Origin: Alphaproteobacteria bacterium
Lineage (GTDB): Bacteria; Pseudomonadota; Alphaproteobacteria; UBA8366; Aestuariispiraceae
Length of the DNA: 64,000 nt
Direction: 5' to 3'
Assembly (NCBI GenBank): GCA_024743195.1
Contig: JANSXE010000002.1
Span: forward strand, 62,001-126,000
Shown here: piece by piece, positions 35,714-44,882 of the stretch
How the letters are laid out: each line of letters begins with the position of its first letter
How positions within the stretch are numbered: position 1 is the stretch's first letter
The notes under the pieces: model-generated
What the model saw: only the letters and a program-made list of their open reading frames with translations
Databases searched by the model: none
Told to the model about the DNA's origin: nothing
Position numbers and translations under genes: made by a program

Positions 35714-36415
35714 ATGGGCCAATCGATCGCGCTCGTCGATGACGACCGCAATATTCTGACCTCGGTCTCCATGGCCTTGGAGGCCGAGGGATTCGCGGTC
35801 GCGACCTACACCGACGGCGAGACGGCGTTGCGTGCGCTGACGAGCCGCCCGGTGGATCTCGCCGTCTTGGACATCAAGATGCCGCGCATGGACGGCATGG
35901 AACTGCTGCAGAAGCTGCGCCAGTCGAGCCGCGTGCCCGTCATCTTCCTGACCAGCAAGGACGACGAGGTGGACGAGCTCTTGGGATTGCGGATGGGCGC
36001 GGACGACTACATTCGCAAGCCCTTCTCGCAACGCCTGCTGATCGAGCGCATCCGCACCCTGCTGCGGCGCGCCGAGGCCGAGGCCGACGCGGCGGCCGGC
36101 AAGGGCGGCGGCGGGGCCATCGTGCGCGGCGATCTGGTGCTCGATTCGGACCGGCACATGTGCACCTGGCGGGACGAGCCGGTGCAACTGACCGTCACCG
36201 AGTTCCTGATCGTCAAGGCGCTGGCCCAGCGGCCGGGCCATGTGAAGAACCGGGATCAGTTGATGGACGCCGCCTATGGCGAGAACATCTATGTCGACGA
36301 CCGCACCATCGACAGTCACATCAAGCGCATCCGGAAGAAATTCCGTAAGGTGGACGGGGCGTTCGATCGGATCGAGACGCTTTACGGCGTCGGCTATCGC
36401 TACAAGGAAGCGTAA
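35714..36415 (+). CDS. chvI: Response regulator ChvI (OmpR family)
   Basis: A 233-residue response regulator. The receiver domain has acidic pocket D9-D11, phospho-acceptor D53 ([14 protein letters not shown]) and the YIRKPF lysine; the winged-helix output domain ends with [17 protein letters not shown] and YGVGYRYKE. Sequence and the adjacent ChvG-like kinase identify the ChvG-ChvI system, which controls envelope and acid/host-related responses in alphaproteobacteria. ATG at 35714 follows AGGGGTAG; the ATG at 35699 is less likely. It is 89 bp ahead of chvG. Confidence 0.93.
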   Translation: MGQSIALVDDDRNILTSVSMALEAEGFAVATYTDGETALRALTSRPVDLAVLDIKMPRMDGMELLQKLRQSSRVPVIFLTSKDDEVDELLGLRMGADDYIRKPFSQRLLIERIRTLLRRAEAEADAAAGKGGGGAIVRGDLVLDSDRHMCTWRDEPVQLTVTEFLIVKALAQRPGHVKNRDQLMDAAYGENIYVDDRTIDSHIKRIRKKFRKVDGAFDRIETLYGVGYRYKEA

Positions 36416-36504
36416 GCCGCGCGTCGCATGAGGGGCTGCGGGCCCCGCCCCGGTCGAGCCGAGACCAGGGGGCGGAAGGCCCGCAAGACAGGCGATGACC
36501 GGCC

Positions 36505-38373
36505 ATGCCGAAAGACGACGAGCCCGCTGAAGGGCGCCTGCGAGCCGAGGGGCGCGCGCCGCTCTCCGGCGCGGCGCCCGCGCGCGCGCAGGTCCGTCGG
36601 GGACGGCGGCGCGACCGGGACGACGCGTCCGGGGCGACGGCGCCCCGCGGCCGCAGCGATTCGGCCGACGCCGCCGCAGATCGGGCGGGCGACCGCGCGA
36701 GTGGCTGGGCGAGTGACCGGGCGAGTGACCGGGCGAGTGACCGGGCGGCCGCCGCGCGGCCGATGCGCCGCGGGTCGCCGCTGACCCGGCGCATCCTCAC
36801 CGTCAACATGATCGCGCTGCTGATCCCGATCCTCGGGCTGCTCTATCTCGGCCCTTACCGGGACGGGCTGATCGCGCAGGAGCTGGAGGCGCTGCGCACC
36901 CAGGGCGAGATTTTCTCGGGCGCGCTCGGCGAGGGCGCGGTCGAGGTGTTGGAGAACGGCGACGAGGCGCTCAATCTCGTCCCCGCCCGCCACATGATCC
37001 GCCGCCTCTCGGACCCCAGCCGGGTGCGCGCGCGGCTGTTCGACGGGACCGGCGCGATGGTCGCGGATTCGCGCCAGCTCGGCTCCGTCGGCGCGGTCGT
37101 GCAGGTGGAGGAGCTGCCGCCGCCCGGCGCGGCCGACGATCTCGTCGACCCGCTGACCGATTTCGTCGGCGGCGTCGCCAATCTTCTCGACGAGAGGCGC
37201 TATGAACTCTACAGCGACCCGCTGGAGCCGACGGTGGAGGACTTCCCGGAGGCCCGCGCCGCGCTGCTGGAAGGCCGCATCGCCGAGCGCGTGCGCGTCG
37301 AGCCCGACGGCGACCTGATCCTGACCGTCGCGCTGCCGGTGCAGCGCTACTACCAGGTGCGCGGCGCCTTGATGCTGACCCGCACCGGCGAGGAGATTGA
37401 GGCGGCGATGGGCGCCGTGCGCGTCACCATCGCGATGATCTTCGCCGGCGCACTGGTCATCACGGTGCTGATGTCGCTCTATCTCGCCAGCACCATCGCC
37501 CGGCCCATCCACAAGCTGGCCGAGGCGGCGGAGCGCGTGCGCCGCACCGTCGGTCGGGAGAGTGCGGAGCTGCCGAATTTCTCGGCGCGCGACGACGAGA
37601 TCGGCGACCTGTCCGCGGTGCTGGCGGAGATGACCGAGACCCTGCAGCGCCGGCTCGTCGAGATCGAACGCTTCGCCGCCGACGTCTCGCACGAGATCAA
37701 GAACCCGCTGACCTCGCTGAGAAGCGCCGTCGAAACCGCGGCCCGAATCAAGGACCCGGACCAGCAAAAGCGGCTGATGAGCATCATCCAGGACGATGTG
37801 GCGCGTCTGGACCGGCTGATCTCGGACATCTCCGACGCCTCGCGCCTCGATGCGGAGCTGTCACGCTCGGAATCGGCAGAGGTGGACCTCGCCCGCATGC
37901 TGGCCGCGCTGACCGAGATGCACGAGGCGACCCGCCACGAGGCCGAAGGCGACGGCGCCGACGCGAAGCCGCCGCTGACGCTGTCGGTCGCGGGCGACGG
38001 GCCCTTCCTGGTGCGCGGCACGGAGGATCGGCTCGTGCAGGTGTTTCGCAACCTGATCGGAAACGCCGCAAGCTTCTCGCCGCCCGGCGGCTCGATCCGC
38101 CTCACGCTGGCGCGGCGCAACGGGCGGATCGACGCGGCGGTCGAAGACGACGGCCCCGGCGTGCCGCCCGCCAAACTCTCCGCCATCTTCGACCGTTTCT
38201 ACACCGAACGGCCGGAGAGCGAGAAGTTCGGCGCGCATTCGGGCCTCGGCCTGTCCATCTCGAAGCAGATCGTCGAGGCGCACGGCGGAACGATCGCCGC
38301 GGCCAATCGCACCGATCCGGCCGGCCGCATCCGCGGGGCCCGCTTCACGGTGACGCTTCCGGCATTGGGATAG
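36505..38373 (+). CDS. chvG: Sensor histidine kinase ChvG
   Basis: Membrane kinase of 622 residues. After an 86-residue Arg/Asp/Ala-rich cytoplasmic leader come TM1 (about 97-116), a periplasmic sensor domain of ~190 residues, TM2 (about 307-329), HAMP, the dimerisation domain with phospho-acceptor H396 (ADVSHEIKNPLTSLRS), and the ATPase domain with NLIGNAASFSPPGG, DDGPGVP and GLGLSISKQIVEAHGG. ExoR, which restrains ChvG in rhizobia, cannot be judged from here. Part of the leader is coded by a 12-bp tandem repeat; Met87 (36763) is an alternative start that would remove it. The kinase/PTS genes that often follow chvG in rhizobia are absent. Confidence 0.92.
   Translation: MPKDDEPAEGRLRAEGRAPLSGAAPARAQVRRGRRRDRDDASGATAPRGRSDSADAAADRAGDRASGWASDRASDRASDRAAAARPMRRGSPLTRRILTVNMIALLIPILGLLYLGPYRDGLIAQELEALRTQGEIFSGALGEGAVEVLENGDEALNLVPARHMIRRLSDPSRVRARLFDGTGAMVADSRQLGSVGAVVQVEELPPPGAADDLVDPLTDFVGGVANLLDERRYELYSDPLEPTVEDFPEARAALLEGRIAERVRVEPDGDLILTVALPVQRYYQVRGALMLTRTGEEIEAAMGAVRVTIAMIFAGALVITVLMSLYLASTIARPIHKLAEAAERVRRTVGRESAELPNFSARDDEIGDLSAVLAEMTETLQRRLVEIERFAADVSHEIKNPLTSLRSAVETAARIKDPDQQKRLMSIIQDDVARLDRLISDISDASRLDAELSRSESAEVDLARMLAALTEMHEATRHEAEGDGADAKPPLTLSVAGDGPFLVRGTEDRLVQVFRNLIGNAASFSPPGGSIRLTLARRNGRIDAAVEDDGPGVPPAKLSAIFDRFYTERPESEKFGAHSGLGLSISKQIVEAHGGTIAAANRTDPAGRIRGARFTVTLPALG
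36697..36744. repeat. 12-bp tandem repeat, 4 copies, in chvG leader
   Basis: Unit GCGAGTGACCGG, three exact copies (36709-36744) and one with two changes (36697-36708), coding Ala-Ser-Asp-Arg repeats just before the first membrane helix. The reading frame is kept in every copy. Confidence 0.92.
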
Positions 38374-38439
38374 CCGGGGGCGGGAAAGGGAGCGACCGCG
38401 GTCCGCCGATGATCCGATCCGCGGCGACGCGCGTAGCCT

Positions 38440-38584
38440 GATATGCCGGCGCCGCATGGGGCGCCGACGAGCTTTCAGCATTCTGCATGGCTGCGCTTCC
38501 GTCTTTGCAGGTCTGTGAATGCTGCATTGCAATAAAGTTTCGAGCAGAAACGATCCGGGCCTTCGGGCCGGGTCGGCTTTTTTA
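38440..38584 (+). ncRNA. Candidate small RNA or structured leader with terminator
   Basis: The gap between chvG and the HTH gene has an 8-bp inverted repeat, CAGCATTC (38476-38483) and GAATGCTG (38517-38524), enclosing TGCA/TGCA arms, followed by GGCC-TTCG-GGCC (38558-38569) and a run of six T (38578-38583). This looks like a folded transcript ending at an intrinsic terminator before the HTH gene. A TGATAT at 38439-38444 is a weak -10 candidate. It may equally be the chvG terminator or a leader. Confidence 0.35.
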
Positions 38585-38651
38585 TCCCGACGTCGCGGCG
38601 CAGCCGGCGCCGCGCCGGGACGCGAGATTGGATGAGGATAGGACCCGAACG

Positions 38652-38957
38652 ATGAGCATGACCGACGCCCGCAGCCCCTGGCTGCAGGCCGGCGCCTGGT
38701 TGAAGAGCCTGCGCTGCGCCCAGGACATTACCGCGGCCGAACTGGCCGAACAGATCGGCGCGCCCTCCGGCCGCTGGATCGAGGAGGTCGAAGCCGGCCG
38801 CCGGCCGGCGCCGTCGGCCTATTACAAGGCCTACGCCCGCCAGTTCCGCCTGCAGGCGTCCGACTTCGCCGCGCGCTGCCTCGGCTACTACGACCCGGTC
38901 GCCTACGAGGCCCTGTTCGGCGCCGACGAGCCCGCCGCGGCGCTGCGCGCCGCCTGA
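38652..38957 (+). CDS. Small Xre-like HTH protein
   Basis: A 101-residue protein: a helix-turn-helix domain at about 12-60 (SLRCAQDITAAELAEQIG, then RWIEEVEAGRRPAPSAYY) followed by QFRLQASDFAARCLGYYDP, and a short Ala-rich end. It lacks any effector domain. ATG at 38652 is preceded by AGGA about 10 nt away; an earlier in-frame start would run through the hairpin region. Target unknown. Its stop codon lies within a 26-bp tandem repeat. Confidence 0.75.
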   Translation: MSMTDARSPWLQAGAWLKSLRCAQDITAAELAEQIGAPSGRWIEEVEAGRRPAPSAYYKAYARQFRLQASDFAARCLGYYDPVAYEALFGADEPAAALRAA

Positions 38958-39021
38958 TGAGTCCGGCGCTGCGCGCCGCCTGATGAGTCCGGCGCGCCGC
39001 GCCGCCTGATGAGTCCGGCGC
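38949..39021. repeat. 26-27-bp tandem repeat, 3 copies, at the HTH stop codon
   Basis: Three copies of a unit containing GCCGCCTGATGAGTCCGGCG, with TGATGAG at 38955, 38981 and 39008. The first copy contains the stop codon of the HTH gene, so the array repeats the gene's 3' end. Confidence 0.88.
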
Positions 39022-39039
39022 GCCGCGCCTGGGCGCCCG

Positions 39040-39954
39040 TCAGACGGGCGTCGTCCAGGCGGGGTCCGCGTGCTTTTCCCAGTAGAGATCGCGCAGCCGC
39101 CGGGTGATCGGGCCCGGCGCGCCGCCGCGCGTCTCGGGACCGACGGGACGGCCGTCGATCCGGCCGATCGGCATGATCCCCCCGGCGGTCGAGGTGATGA
39201 AGGCCTCGTCCGCCGCGCGGAATTCGTCGGTGGGGATCGCGCGCGCCTCCACCGGGATCTGCAGGTCGCGGGCGAGGCGGATCGCGGTGTCCCGCGACAC
39301 CCCCTCCAGCACGCCGCGGTCGGGCGTGGCGATGCGCCCGTCCTTCACCAGGAAGACGTTGAAGCCCGGCCCCTCGCAGACAGCGCCGGCCGGATCGGTC
39401 AGCACCACATTCTCCGCGCCGGCGTCATAGGCCTCGTAAAGACCCTGCACCAGATCATGCCAATGGTAGTTCTTGGCGGTCGGATCGACGCTCTCGGGCG
39501 GGATGCGGTGGATGCGGCTGATATGGATCGAGAGGCCCTCCTCCCAGCGCTCCCGCGGCAGGATGAAACCGAGCGGGATCGCGAAGACCATGAAGGTCGG
39601 GACCGCGTCGCGCGGGTCGCGGCTGAAGGTCGGCGAGACGCCGCGCGTGATCAGGCACTCGACATAGCCGGCCTCCTGAACCCCGCCGCGGCGCACGCAC
39701 TCGCGCATGATCTCGGCGCAGCGCGCCTTGTCCACGGGGATCGCGAGCCGAAGCTTCTCGGCCGACCGGTAGAAGCGGTCGAGATGCGCGTCGAGCCGGA
39801 AGAAGAGCCCGTCGATGCAATGCGCCACGTCATAGGTCGCATCCGAGCGCAGGAACCCCCAGTCGAGGACCGAGAGGGTCGCCTCCTTCATCGGAACGTA
39901 GCGGCCGCGCACATAGGCGCAACCGGGCGGGAAGGTCGGCTCGTCGGCGGTCAT
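39040..39954 (-). CDS. Class IV PLP aminotransferase beside phnF
   Basis: Fold-type IV aminotransferase of 304 residues (branched-chain/D-amino-acid aminotransferase family). Key segments are EATLSVLDWGFLRSDATYD, SVDPTAKNYHWHDLVQGLYE with the PLP lysine (K in TAKNYHW), ENVVLTDPAGAVCEGPGFNVF, and FITSTAGGIMPIGRIDG. ATG at 39954 follows the phnF stop by 31 bp in the same direction, so it is likely co-transcribed with phnF and under PhnF control. Substrate is unread; amino acids released from, or resembling, aminophosphonates are an inferred possibility. Confidence 0.85.
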   Translation of the reverse strand: MTADEPTFPPGCAYVRGRYVPMKEATLSVLDWGFLRSDATYDVAHCIDGLFFRLDAHLDRFYRSAEKLRLAIPVDKARCAEIMRECVRRGGVQEAGYVECLITRGVSPTFSRDPRDAVPTFMVFAIPLGFILPRERWEEGLSIHISRIHRIPPESVDPTAKNYHWHDLVQGLYEAYDAGAENVVLTDPAGAVCEGPGFNVFLVKDGRIATPDRGVLEGVSRDTAIRLARDLQIPVEARAIPTDEFRAADEAFITSTAGGIMPIGRIDGRPVGPETRGGAPGPITRRLRDLYWEKHADPAWTTPV

Positions 39955-39985
39955 TCGAACAGCGTATCGCGGGTCGCTACATCCG

Positions 39986-40753
39986 TCATCCGCCGATGAC
40001 GTCGCCCGACTCGGCGTCGCGGAACGGCTCGACCAGCAGTTGGACGCGGTCGCTGGCGAAGCGGGTGATCCCGTATTCGATGGCCCGGCCGTCGGCGTCG
40101 ACATCGACATTCTCGGTCTGCAACACCGGGCGCGTGACCGGTTGCTTGAGCAACGCCGCGATCTCGCGGGTCGGGACCTGGGCGGTGATGCGGGTCGAGA
40201 AGCGCCGGTAATCCTCGACCCCCATGCGCTTCAGCGCCTGGGTGAGCGACCGCAGTTCGCGGTAATGCGCCTCGACCCCGCGGAAGCGCTTGGCCGGCAG
40301 ATAGTGGCGGCCGTAGCCGAGCGGCCGGCCGTCGGCCTCGCTGATCACCTCGATCAGGATGACGGGGGCGCCGACGCGCAGATTGAGCCGGCGGGCGACG
40401 GCGCGGTCGGCCGGAATCTCCTCGGTCCGCAGGATGCGGTGGCCGGGCAGGCGATTGGCGCTCGCGACATTCTGTGAAAAGCGCGTGCGGTTGCCGATCG
40501 CATAGTCGATCACCTCCTCCTGCACGAAGGTGCCCCGGCCCTGCTCGATGCGCACCAGACCGCGCTCGGCCAGCGACGCCATGGCGCGGCGCAGCGTGTG
40601 GCGGTTGATCCGAAAGCGCTCGGCCAGCAGCGCCTCCGCCGGCATGCGCTCGCCCGGCGGATAGAGGCCGGCGCGCATGTCGGCCTCGAGGCGCCGCGCG
40701 ATCCGGCTCCACAGCGCCTCGCCTGGCGCGCCCGCGTCGTCATCCTGCATCAT
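39986..40753 (-). CDS. phnF: PhnF, GntR-family regulator of the C-P lyase genes
   Basis: A 255-residue GntR/HutC-family repressor. The N-terminal winged helix has AEALLAERFRINRHTLRRAM and GLVRIEQGRGTFV; the C-terminal UTRA ligand domain follows. It is divergent from phnG with a 157-bp spacer holding a perfect palindrome, the standard position for PhnF. It is expected to de-repress on phosphonates or phosphate limitation; the ligand is not readable. Confidence 0.92.
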   Translation of the reverse strand: MMQDDDAGAPGEALWSRIARRLEADMRAGLYPPGERMPAEALLAERFRINRHTLRRAMASLAERGLVRIEQGRGTFVQEEVIDYAIGNRTRFSQNVASANRLPGHRILRTEEIPADRAVARRLNLRVGAPVILIEVISEADGRPLGYGRHYLPAKRFRGVEAHYRELRSLTQALKRMGVEDYRRFSTRITAQVPTREIAALLKQPVTRPVLQTENVDVDADGRAIEYGITRFASDRVQLLVEPFRDAESGDVIGG

Positions 40754-40884
40754 GACCGAAAACCGCTCCCGTCGCGGGCCCTGCGCCGACCGGACCGACC
40801 CGATCGTCCGCGGGTCGTCACCGAAAATTCACCCCGGCCGGGCGCGGCGATCCTTTACAACACAAGCATTCTAGGCGATAAAGA

Positions 40885-40900
40885 GTATAGACGTCTATAC
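40885..40900. promoter_or_regulatory. Predicted PhnF operator
   Basis: GTATAGACGTCTATAC, a perfect 16-bp palindrome, ends 10 bp before phnG. GTATAGAC agrees with the TATAGAC core known for PhnF-type GntR regulators. It would block phnG transcription or initiation when bound. Confidence 0.75.
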
Positions 40901-40910
40901 CTTTCGAACG

Positions 40911-41447
40911 ATGGGTCCGCAGATGCCGAGCTCCGCCGCCTCACCCTCCCCCACCCCACCCGGCGACGCAGTCCCCGCCCGGCGCGCCTGGATGGCGACG
41001 CTCGCCAAGGCGCCGCCGGCCCGCTTGAGCGAGCTGGCGCAGGGTTACCTCGCCGGCCTGCCGCAGGCCGCGGCGCCGCGCTTCACCATGCTGCGCAAGC
41101 CGGAGGCGGGGCTCGTCATGCTGCGCGCGCGCGCCGGCGGGTCGGGCGCCCCGTTCAATATGGGCGAGATGACCGTGACCCGCTGCACCGTGCGATTGGA
41201 GACCGGCGTCGGCGCCGACGGCGCGCCGATCCACGGCGCCGCCTACATCGCCGGCCGGGATGGAGCGCACGCGGCGCTGGCCGCGAAGCTGGATGCGCTC
41301 CTGCAGGCGCCCGGCCACGCCGACGCGCTCCGCCGCGCGGTGATCGAGCCCTTGGAGCGCGAGCGCAAAGCCGCCCGCGCCGAGCGCGCCCGACAGGTCG
41401 GCGCCACCAAGGTCGAGTTCTTCACCATGGTCCGCGGGGAGGATTGA
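40911..41447 (+). CDS. phnG: C-P lyase subunit PhnG
   Basis: First gene of phnGHIJKLMN, 178 residues. PhnG is part of the PhnGHIJ core complex that attaches phosphonate to the ribose of ATP in place of adenine. Recognisable segments: RAWMATLAKAPPARLSEL, RFTMLRKPEAGLVMLRARAGG, FNMGEMTVTRCTVRLE and the C-terminal ATKVEFFTMVRG. The start may be 40911 or 40923. It lies directly after the PhnF operator and is 5 bp before phnH. Confidence 0.95.
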   Translation: MGPQMPSSAASPSPTPPGDAVPARRAWMATLAKAPPARLSELAQGYLAGLPQAAAPRFTMLRKPEAGLVMLRARAGGSGAPFNMGEMTVTRCTVRLETGVGADGAPIHGAAYIAGRDGAHAALAAKLDALLQAPGHADALRRAVIEPLERERKAARAERARQVGATKVEFFTMVRGED

Positions 41448-41452
41448 GCGCC

Positions 41453-42091
41453 GTGTTCGACCCTGCGCCCCATACGGACCCGGGACCGGATGCAGGCCTC
41501 GGCTTCGCCGACCCGGTGTTGGACGCCGCAGCCTGCTTCCGGGCGATCCTGGACGCCATGGCGCAACCGGCGCGGCCGGTCGCCTTGCGGCGCCGGCCCA
41601 CGCCGCCCGCGCCCCTGCCCGCCGAAGCCGCCGCGATCGCGCTGACCCTGATGGATCGGGAAACGCCGCTGTGGCTGGACCCGGCCTTCGCCAGTCCGGC
41701 GGTCGCCGACTATCTGCGCTTTCAGGGCGGGCTGCGGTTCGCAGACCGGCTCGAGGACGCCGCCTTCGCGATCGCGCCGATCGCCGCCGCCGCTTCGCTG
41801 ATCCCGAAGCTCGCCATTGGAACCGCCGTCTATCCAGACCGCAGCGCAACGGCGGTGCTGGTCGCCGACGGCCTCGAAAGCGGCGCCGCCGCCACGCTCT
41901 CCGGCCCCGGCTTCGAGGCGCCGCGCCGCTTCGCGCCGGCCGGAGCGGACGCAGCCTTCTGGCGCGCGGCGGAGGCGAACGGCGCACTCTTTCCACAGGG
42001 CGTGGATTTGCTGATTGCGGCGCCCGGGGCCCTCGCCGGCCTGCCGCGCAGCGCGCGCATCCAGAGCGCCGTGGAGCAGGGGGAGGATTGA
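41453..42091 (+). CDS. phnH: C-P lyase subunit PhnH
   Basis: A 212-residue core subunit of C-P lyase. It starts with GTG (MFDPAPHTDP), 10 nt after GGGGAGGA; the family pattern GFADPVLDAAACFRAILDAMAQPARP follows and the protein ends with FPQGVDLLIAAPGALAGLPRSARI. PhnH resembles a PLP transferase fold without the cofactor. It is 3 bp ahead of phnI. Confidence 0.95.
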   Translation: MFDPAPHTDPGPDAGLGFADPVLDAAACFRAILDAMAQPARPVALRRRPTPPAPLPAEAAAIALTLMDRETPLWLDPAFASPAVADYLRFQGGLRFADRLEDAAFAIAPIAAAASLIPKLAIGTAVYPDRSATAVLVADGLESGAAATLSGPGFEAPRRFAPAGADAAFWRAAEANGALFPQGVDLLIAAPGALAGLPRSARIQSAVEQGED

Positions 42092-42094
42092 GCC

Positions 42095-43189
42095 ATGTAC
42101 GTCGCCGTCAAAGGAGGCGAACGCGCCATCGAGAACGCCCACCGGCTGCTGGCGGAGGACCGCCGCGGCGATCCCGCCCAGTCGGAGATCGCGCCGGAGC
42201 AGATCCGCGACCAGTTGAAACTGGCCGTCGACCGGGTGATGACGGAGGGCTCGCTTTACGACCGGGACCTCGCCGCGCTGGCGCTCAAGCAGGCGCGCGG
42301 CGACCAGATCGAAGCGATCTTCCTGCTGCGCGCCTATCGCACGACGCTGCCGCGCTTCGGCGCCGCCGTGCCGGTGGAGACCAGCCGCATGGCGCTGGAA
42401 CGCCGCATCTCCGCCACTTTCAAGGATCTGCCCGGCGGCCAGATTCTGGGGCCGACCTTCGACTACACGCACCGTCTGCTCGACCACGATCTGGCCGAGG
42501 GGCACGCGCCCGCCGCGCCGGCGGAAGGCGCGCCGGCGCCGGACGACGCGCCGCGGGTGCTCGACCTGCTGGCGCAGGAGGGGCTGATCGAAGAGGCCGC
42601 CGACGGCGACCGGCCAGCGCGCGAACCGGGCGACATCACCCGCGAGCCGCCAAGCTTTCCGGCCGAGCGCGACGTGCGCCTGCAGACCCTGGCGAGAGGC
42701 GACGAGGGGTTCCTGCTGGCGCTCGGCTACTCGACCCAGCGCGGCTACGGACGCACCCATCCCTTCGCCGGCGAGATCCGGTTGGGGACGGTCGCGGTGG
42801 AGTTCGAGCCGGAGGAGTTGGGGTTTCCGGTCGAGATCGGCGAGATCGAGATGACCGAGTGCCAGATGGTGAACCAGTTCAAGGGCTCGGCCGAGCAGGC
42901 GCCCTGCTTCACCCGCGGCTACGGCGTCGCCTTCGGGCATGGCGAGCGCAAGGCGATGGCGATGGCGCTGGTCGACCGGAGCTTGCGCGCCGACGCGTTC
43001 GGGGAGGAGCGGGACTCCCCCGCCCAGGACGAGGAGTTCGTGCTCTCCCACTGCGACAACGTCCAGGCGACGGGCTTCGTCGAGCATCTGAAGCTGCCGC
43101 ATTACGTCGACTTCCAGTCCGAGCTGGAGCTGCTGCGCCGGCTGCGGCGGGAGCATGCGGAGAAGACCCAGCCGGAGGCCGCCGAATGA
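42095..43189 (+). CDS. phnI: C-P lyase subunit PhnI (nucleosidase)
   Basis: A 364-residue subunit with the conserved opening MYVAVKGGERAIENAHRLLA. PhnI carries the nucleosidase activity that swaps adenine for phosphonate, with PhnGHL. Conserved segments include LPRFGAAVPVETSRMALERR, GPTFDYTHRLLDHDL, TECQMVNQFKGSAEQAPCFT and a late SHCDNVQATGFVEHLKLPHY. Its stop overlaps phnJ (ATGA). Confidence 0.97.
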   Translation: MYVAVKGGERAIENAHRLLAEDRRGDPAQSEIAPEQIRDQLKLAVDRVMTEGSLYDRDLAALALKQARGDQIEAIFLLRAYRTTLPRFGAAVPVETSRMALERRISATFKDLPGGQILGPTFDYTHRLLDHDLAEGHAPAAPAEGAPAPDDAPRVLDLLAQEGLIEEAADGDRPAREPGDITREPPSFPAERDVRLQTLARGDEGFLLALGYSTQRGYGRTHPFAGEIRLGTVAVEFEPEELGFPVEIGEIEMTECQMVNQFKGSAEQAPCFTRGYGVAFGHGERKAMAMALVDRSLRADAFGEERDSPAQDEEFVLSHCDNVQATGFVEHLKLPHYVDFQSELELLRRLRREHAEKTQPEAAE

Positions 43190-44088
43190 GCGACGCAACG
43201 CAAAGCGCCGCGGCGATCCCGGCGCGCGATCCGACCTACAATTTCGCCTATCTGGACGAGCAGACGAAGCGGATGATCCGTCGCGCGCTTCTGAAGGCGG
43301 TCGCAGTGCCGGGCTATCAGGTCCCCTTCGCCGGGCGCGAGATGCCCATGCCCTACGGCTGGGGCACCGGCGGGGTGCAGGTCACCGCCTCGATCCTGAC
43401 CGCGGACGACCGCCTGAAGGTGATCGACCAGGGCGCGGACGACACCACGAACGCCGTCTCGATCCGCAAGTTCTTCCAGCGCACGGCGGGCGTCGCCGTG
43501 ACGGAGAAGACGGCGGAGGCGAGCGTCATCCAGACCCGTCACCGCATCCCGGAGGCGCCGCTCGCCGACGGTCAGATCCTCGTCTATCAGGTGCCGATCC
43601 CGGAGCCGCTGCGCTTCCTGGAGCCGCGCGAGACCGAGACCCGCAAGATGCACGCCTATCAGGATTACGGGCTGATGCATGTGAAGCTCTATGAGGACAT
43701 CGCGCGGCACGGCCATATCGCCACCACCTACGCCTATCCGGTGAAGGTCGAGGGCCGCTATGTGATGGACCCGTCGCCGACTCCGAAATTCGACAATCCC
43801 AAAATGTCGGATTGCCCGGCGCTGCAGCTCTTCGGCGCGGGGCGCGAGAAGCGAATCTATGCGATCCCGCCCTACACGAAGGTCGAGAGCCTGGATTTCG
43901 AGGACCACCCCTTCACGGTGCAGTCCTGGGAGCAGCGCTGCGCGCTCTGCGGCGCCGAGGACAGTTTCCTCGACGAGGTGTTGACCGACGACAAGGGCGG
44001 GCGGATGTTCGTCTGCTCCGATACGGACTATTGCGGCGACCGCCGGGCCCAGGGCTTCCGCGGCGAGGCGGCGGAGGACGCGGCGTGA
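43186..44088 (+). CDS. phnJ: C-P lyase PhnJ (radical SAM, phosphonate bond cleavage)
   Basis: The enzyme that breaks the C-P bond of ribose-phosphonate-5-phosphate, releasing the alkane. Four cysteines, C252, C255, C277 and C283, have the spacing known for E. coli PhnJ (241, 244, 266, 272), and G43 then aligns with the glycyl-radical Gly32. Conserved stretches include MPYGWGTGGVQVTAS, VIQTRHRIPE and KMSDCPALQLFGAGREKRIY. 300 residues, full length. It overlaps phnI and phnK by 4 bp each. Confidence 0.98.
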   Translation: MSDATQSAAAIPARDPTYNFAYLDEQTKRMIRRALLKAVAVPGYQVPFAGREMPMPYGWGTGGVQVTASILTADDRLKVIDQGADDTTNAVSIRKFFQRTAGVAVTEKTAEASVIQTRHRIPEAPLADGQILVYQVPIPEPLRFLEPRETETRKMHAYQDYGLMHVKLYEDIARHGHIATTYAYPVKVEGRYVMDPSPTPKFDNPKMSDCPALQLFGAGREKRIYAIPPYTKVESLDFEDHPFTVQSWEQRCALCGAEDSFLDEVLTDDKGGRMFVCSDTDYCGDRRAQGFRGEAAEDAA

Positions 44089-44882
44089 CATCGAGCTCTG
44101 AGGATCTGGACGCACAGCCGCTCCTCGCGGTCGAGGATCTGGCGAAGCGCTACGGCCGTCACATGGGCTGCGAGGCCGTCTCCTTCCGCCTCTGGCCGGG
44201 CGAGGTGCTGGGCGTCGTGGGGGAGAGCGGCTCCGGCAAGACGACGCTGCTCAATTGCGTCGCCGGGCGGTTGACGCCGGACGCGGGCCGCGTGCTCTAC
44301 AGCGACCGGCTGGGCGCGGTGCGCGACCTGCACGGGATTGCCGAGCCCGAGCGGCGCATGCTGATGCGCACGGACTGGGCCTTCGTGCATCAGAACCCGC
44401 GCGACGGGCTGCGCATGGGCGTCAGCGCCGGCGCCAATGTCGGCGAGCCGCTGATGGCCGTCGGGGCCCGGAACTACGGCGCGATCCGAAGCGCCGCGGG
44501 CGACTGGCTCGCCAAGACCGAGATCGACGTCGGCCGGATCGACGATCCGCCGCGGACCTTCTCGGGCGGCATGCAGCAGCGCCTGCAGATCGCCCGAAGC
44601 CTCGCGGCCGGCCCGCGCCTCGTCTTCATGGACGAGCCGACGGGCGGGCTCGACGTTTCGGTCCAGGCGCGCCTGCTCGACCTGCTGCGCGGGCTGGTGA
44701 CGGAGCTCAAGCTGGCCGTGATCGTGGTCACCCACGATCTGGCGGTGGCGCGCCTCCTGTCGCATCGGCTGCTCGTCATGCGCGGCGGCCGGGTGGTGGA
44801 GACCGGCCTGACCGACCAGGTGCTGGACGATCCGCAGCACCCCTACACCCAACTCCTCGTCTCCTCGGTGCTGCAGCCATGA
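44085..44882 (+). CDS. phnK: C-P lyase ABC-type protein PhnK
   Basis: A 265-residue ATP-binding protein that docks on the PhnGHIJ core through PhnJ rather than on a transporter. Walker A is [12 protein letters not shown], signature [15 protein letters not shown], Walker [13 protein letters not shown], and the C-terminus [12 protein letters not shown] recalls the dipeptide-ABC branch from which PhnK derives. GTG at 44085 overlaps the phnJ stop. Confidence 0.95.
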   Translation: MTSSSEDLDAQPLLAVEDLAKRYGRHMGCEAVSFRLWPGEVLGVVGESGSGKTTLLNCVAGRLTPDAGRVLYSDRLGAVRDLHGIAEPERRMLMRTDWAFVHQNPRDGLRMGVSAGANVGEPLMAVGARNYGAIRSAAGDWLAKTEIDVGRIDDPPRTFSGGMQQRLQIARSLAAGPRLVFMDEPTGGLDVSVQARLLDLLRGLVTELKLAVIVVTHDLAVARLLSHRLLVMRGGRVVETGLTDQVLDDPQHPYTQLLVSSVLQP

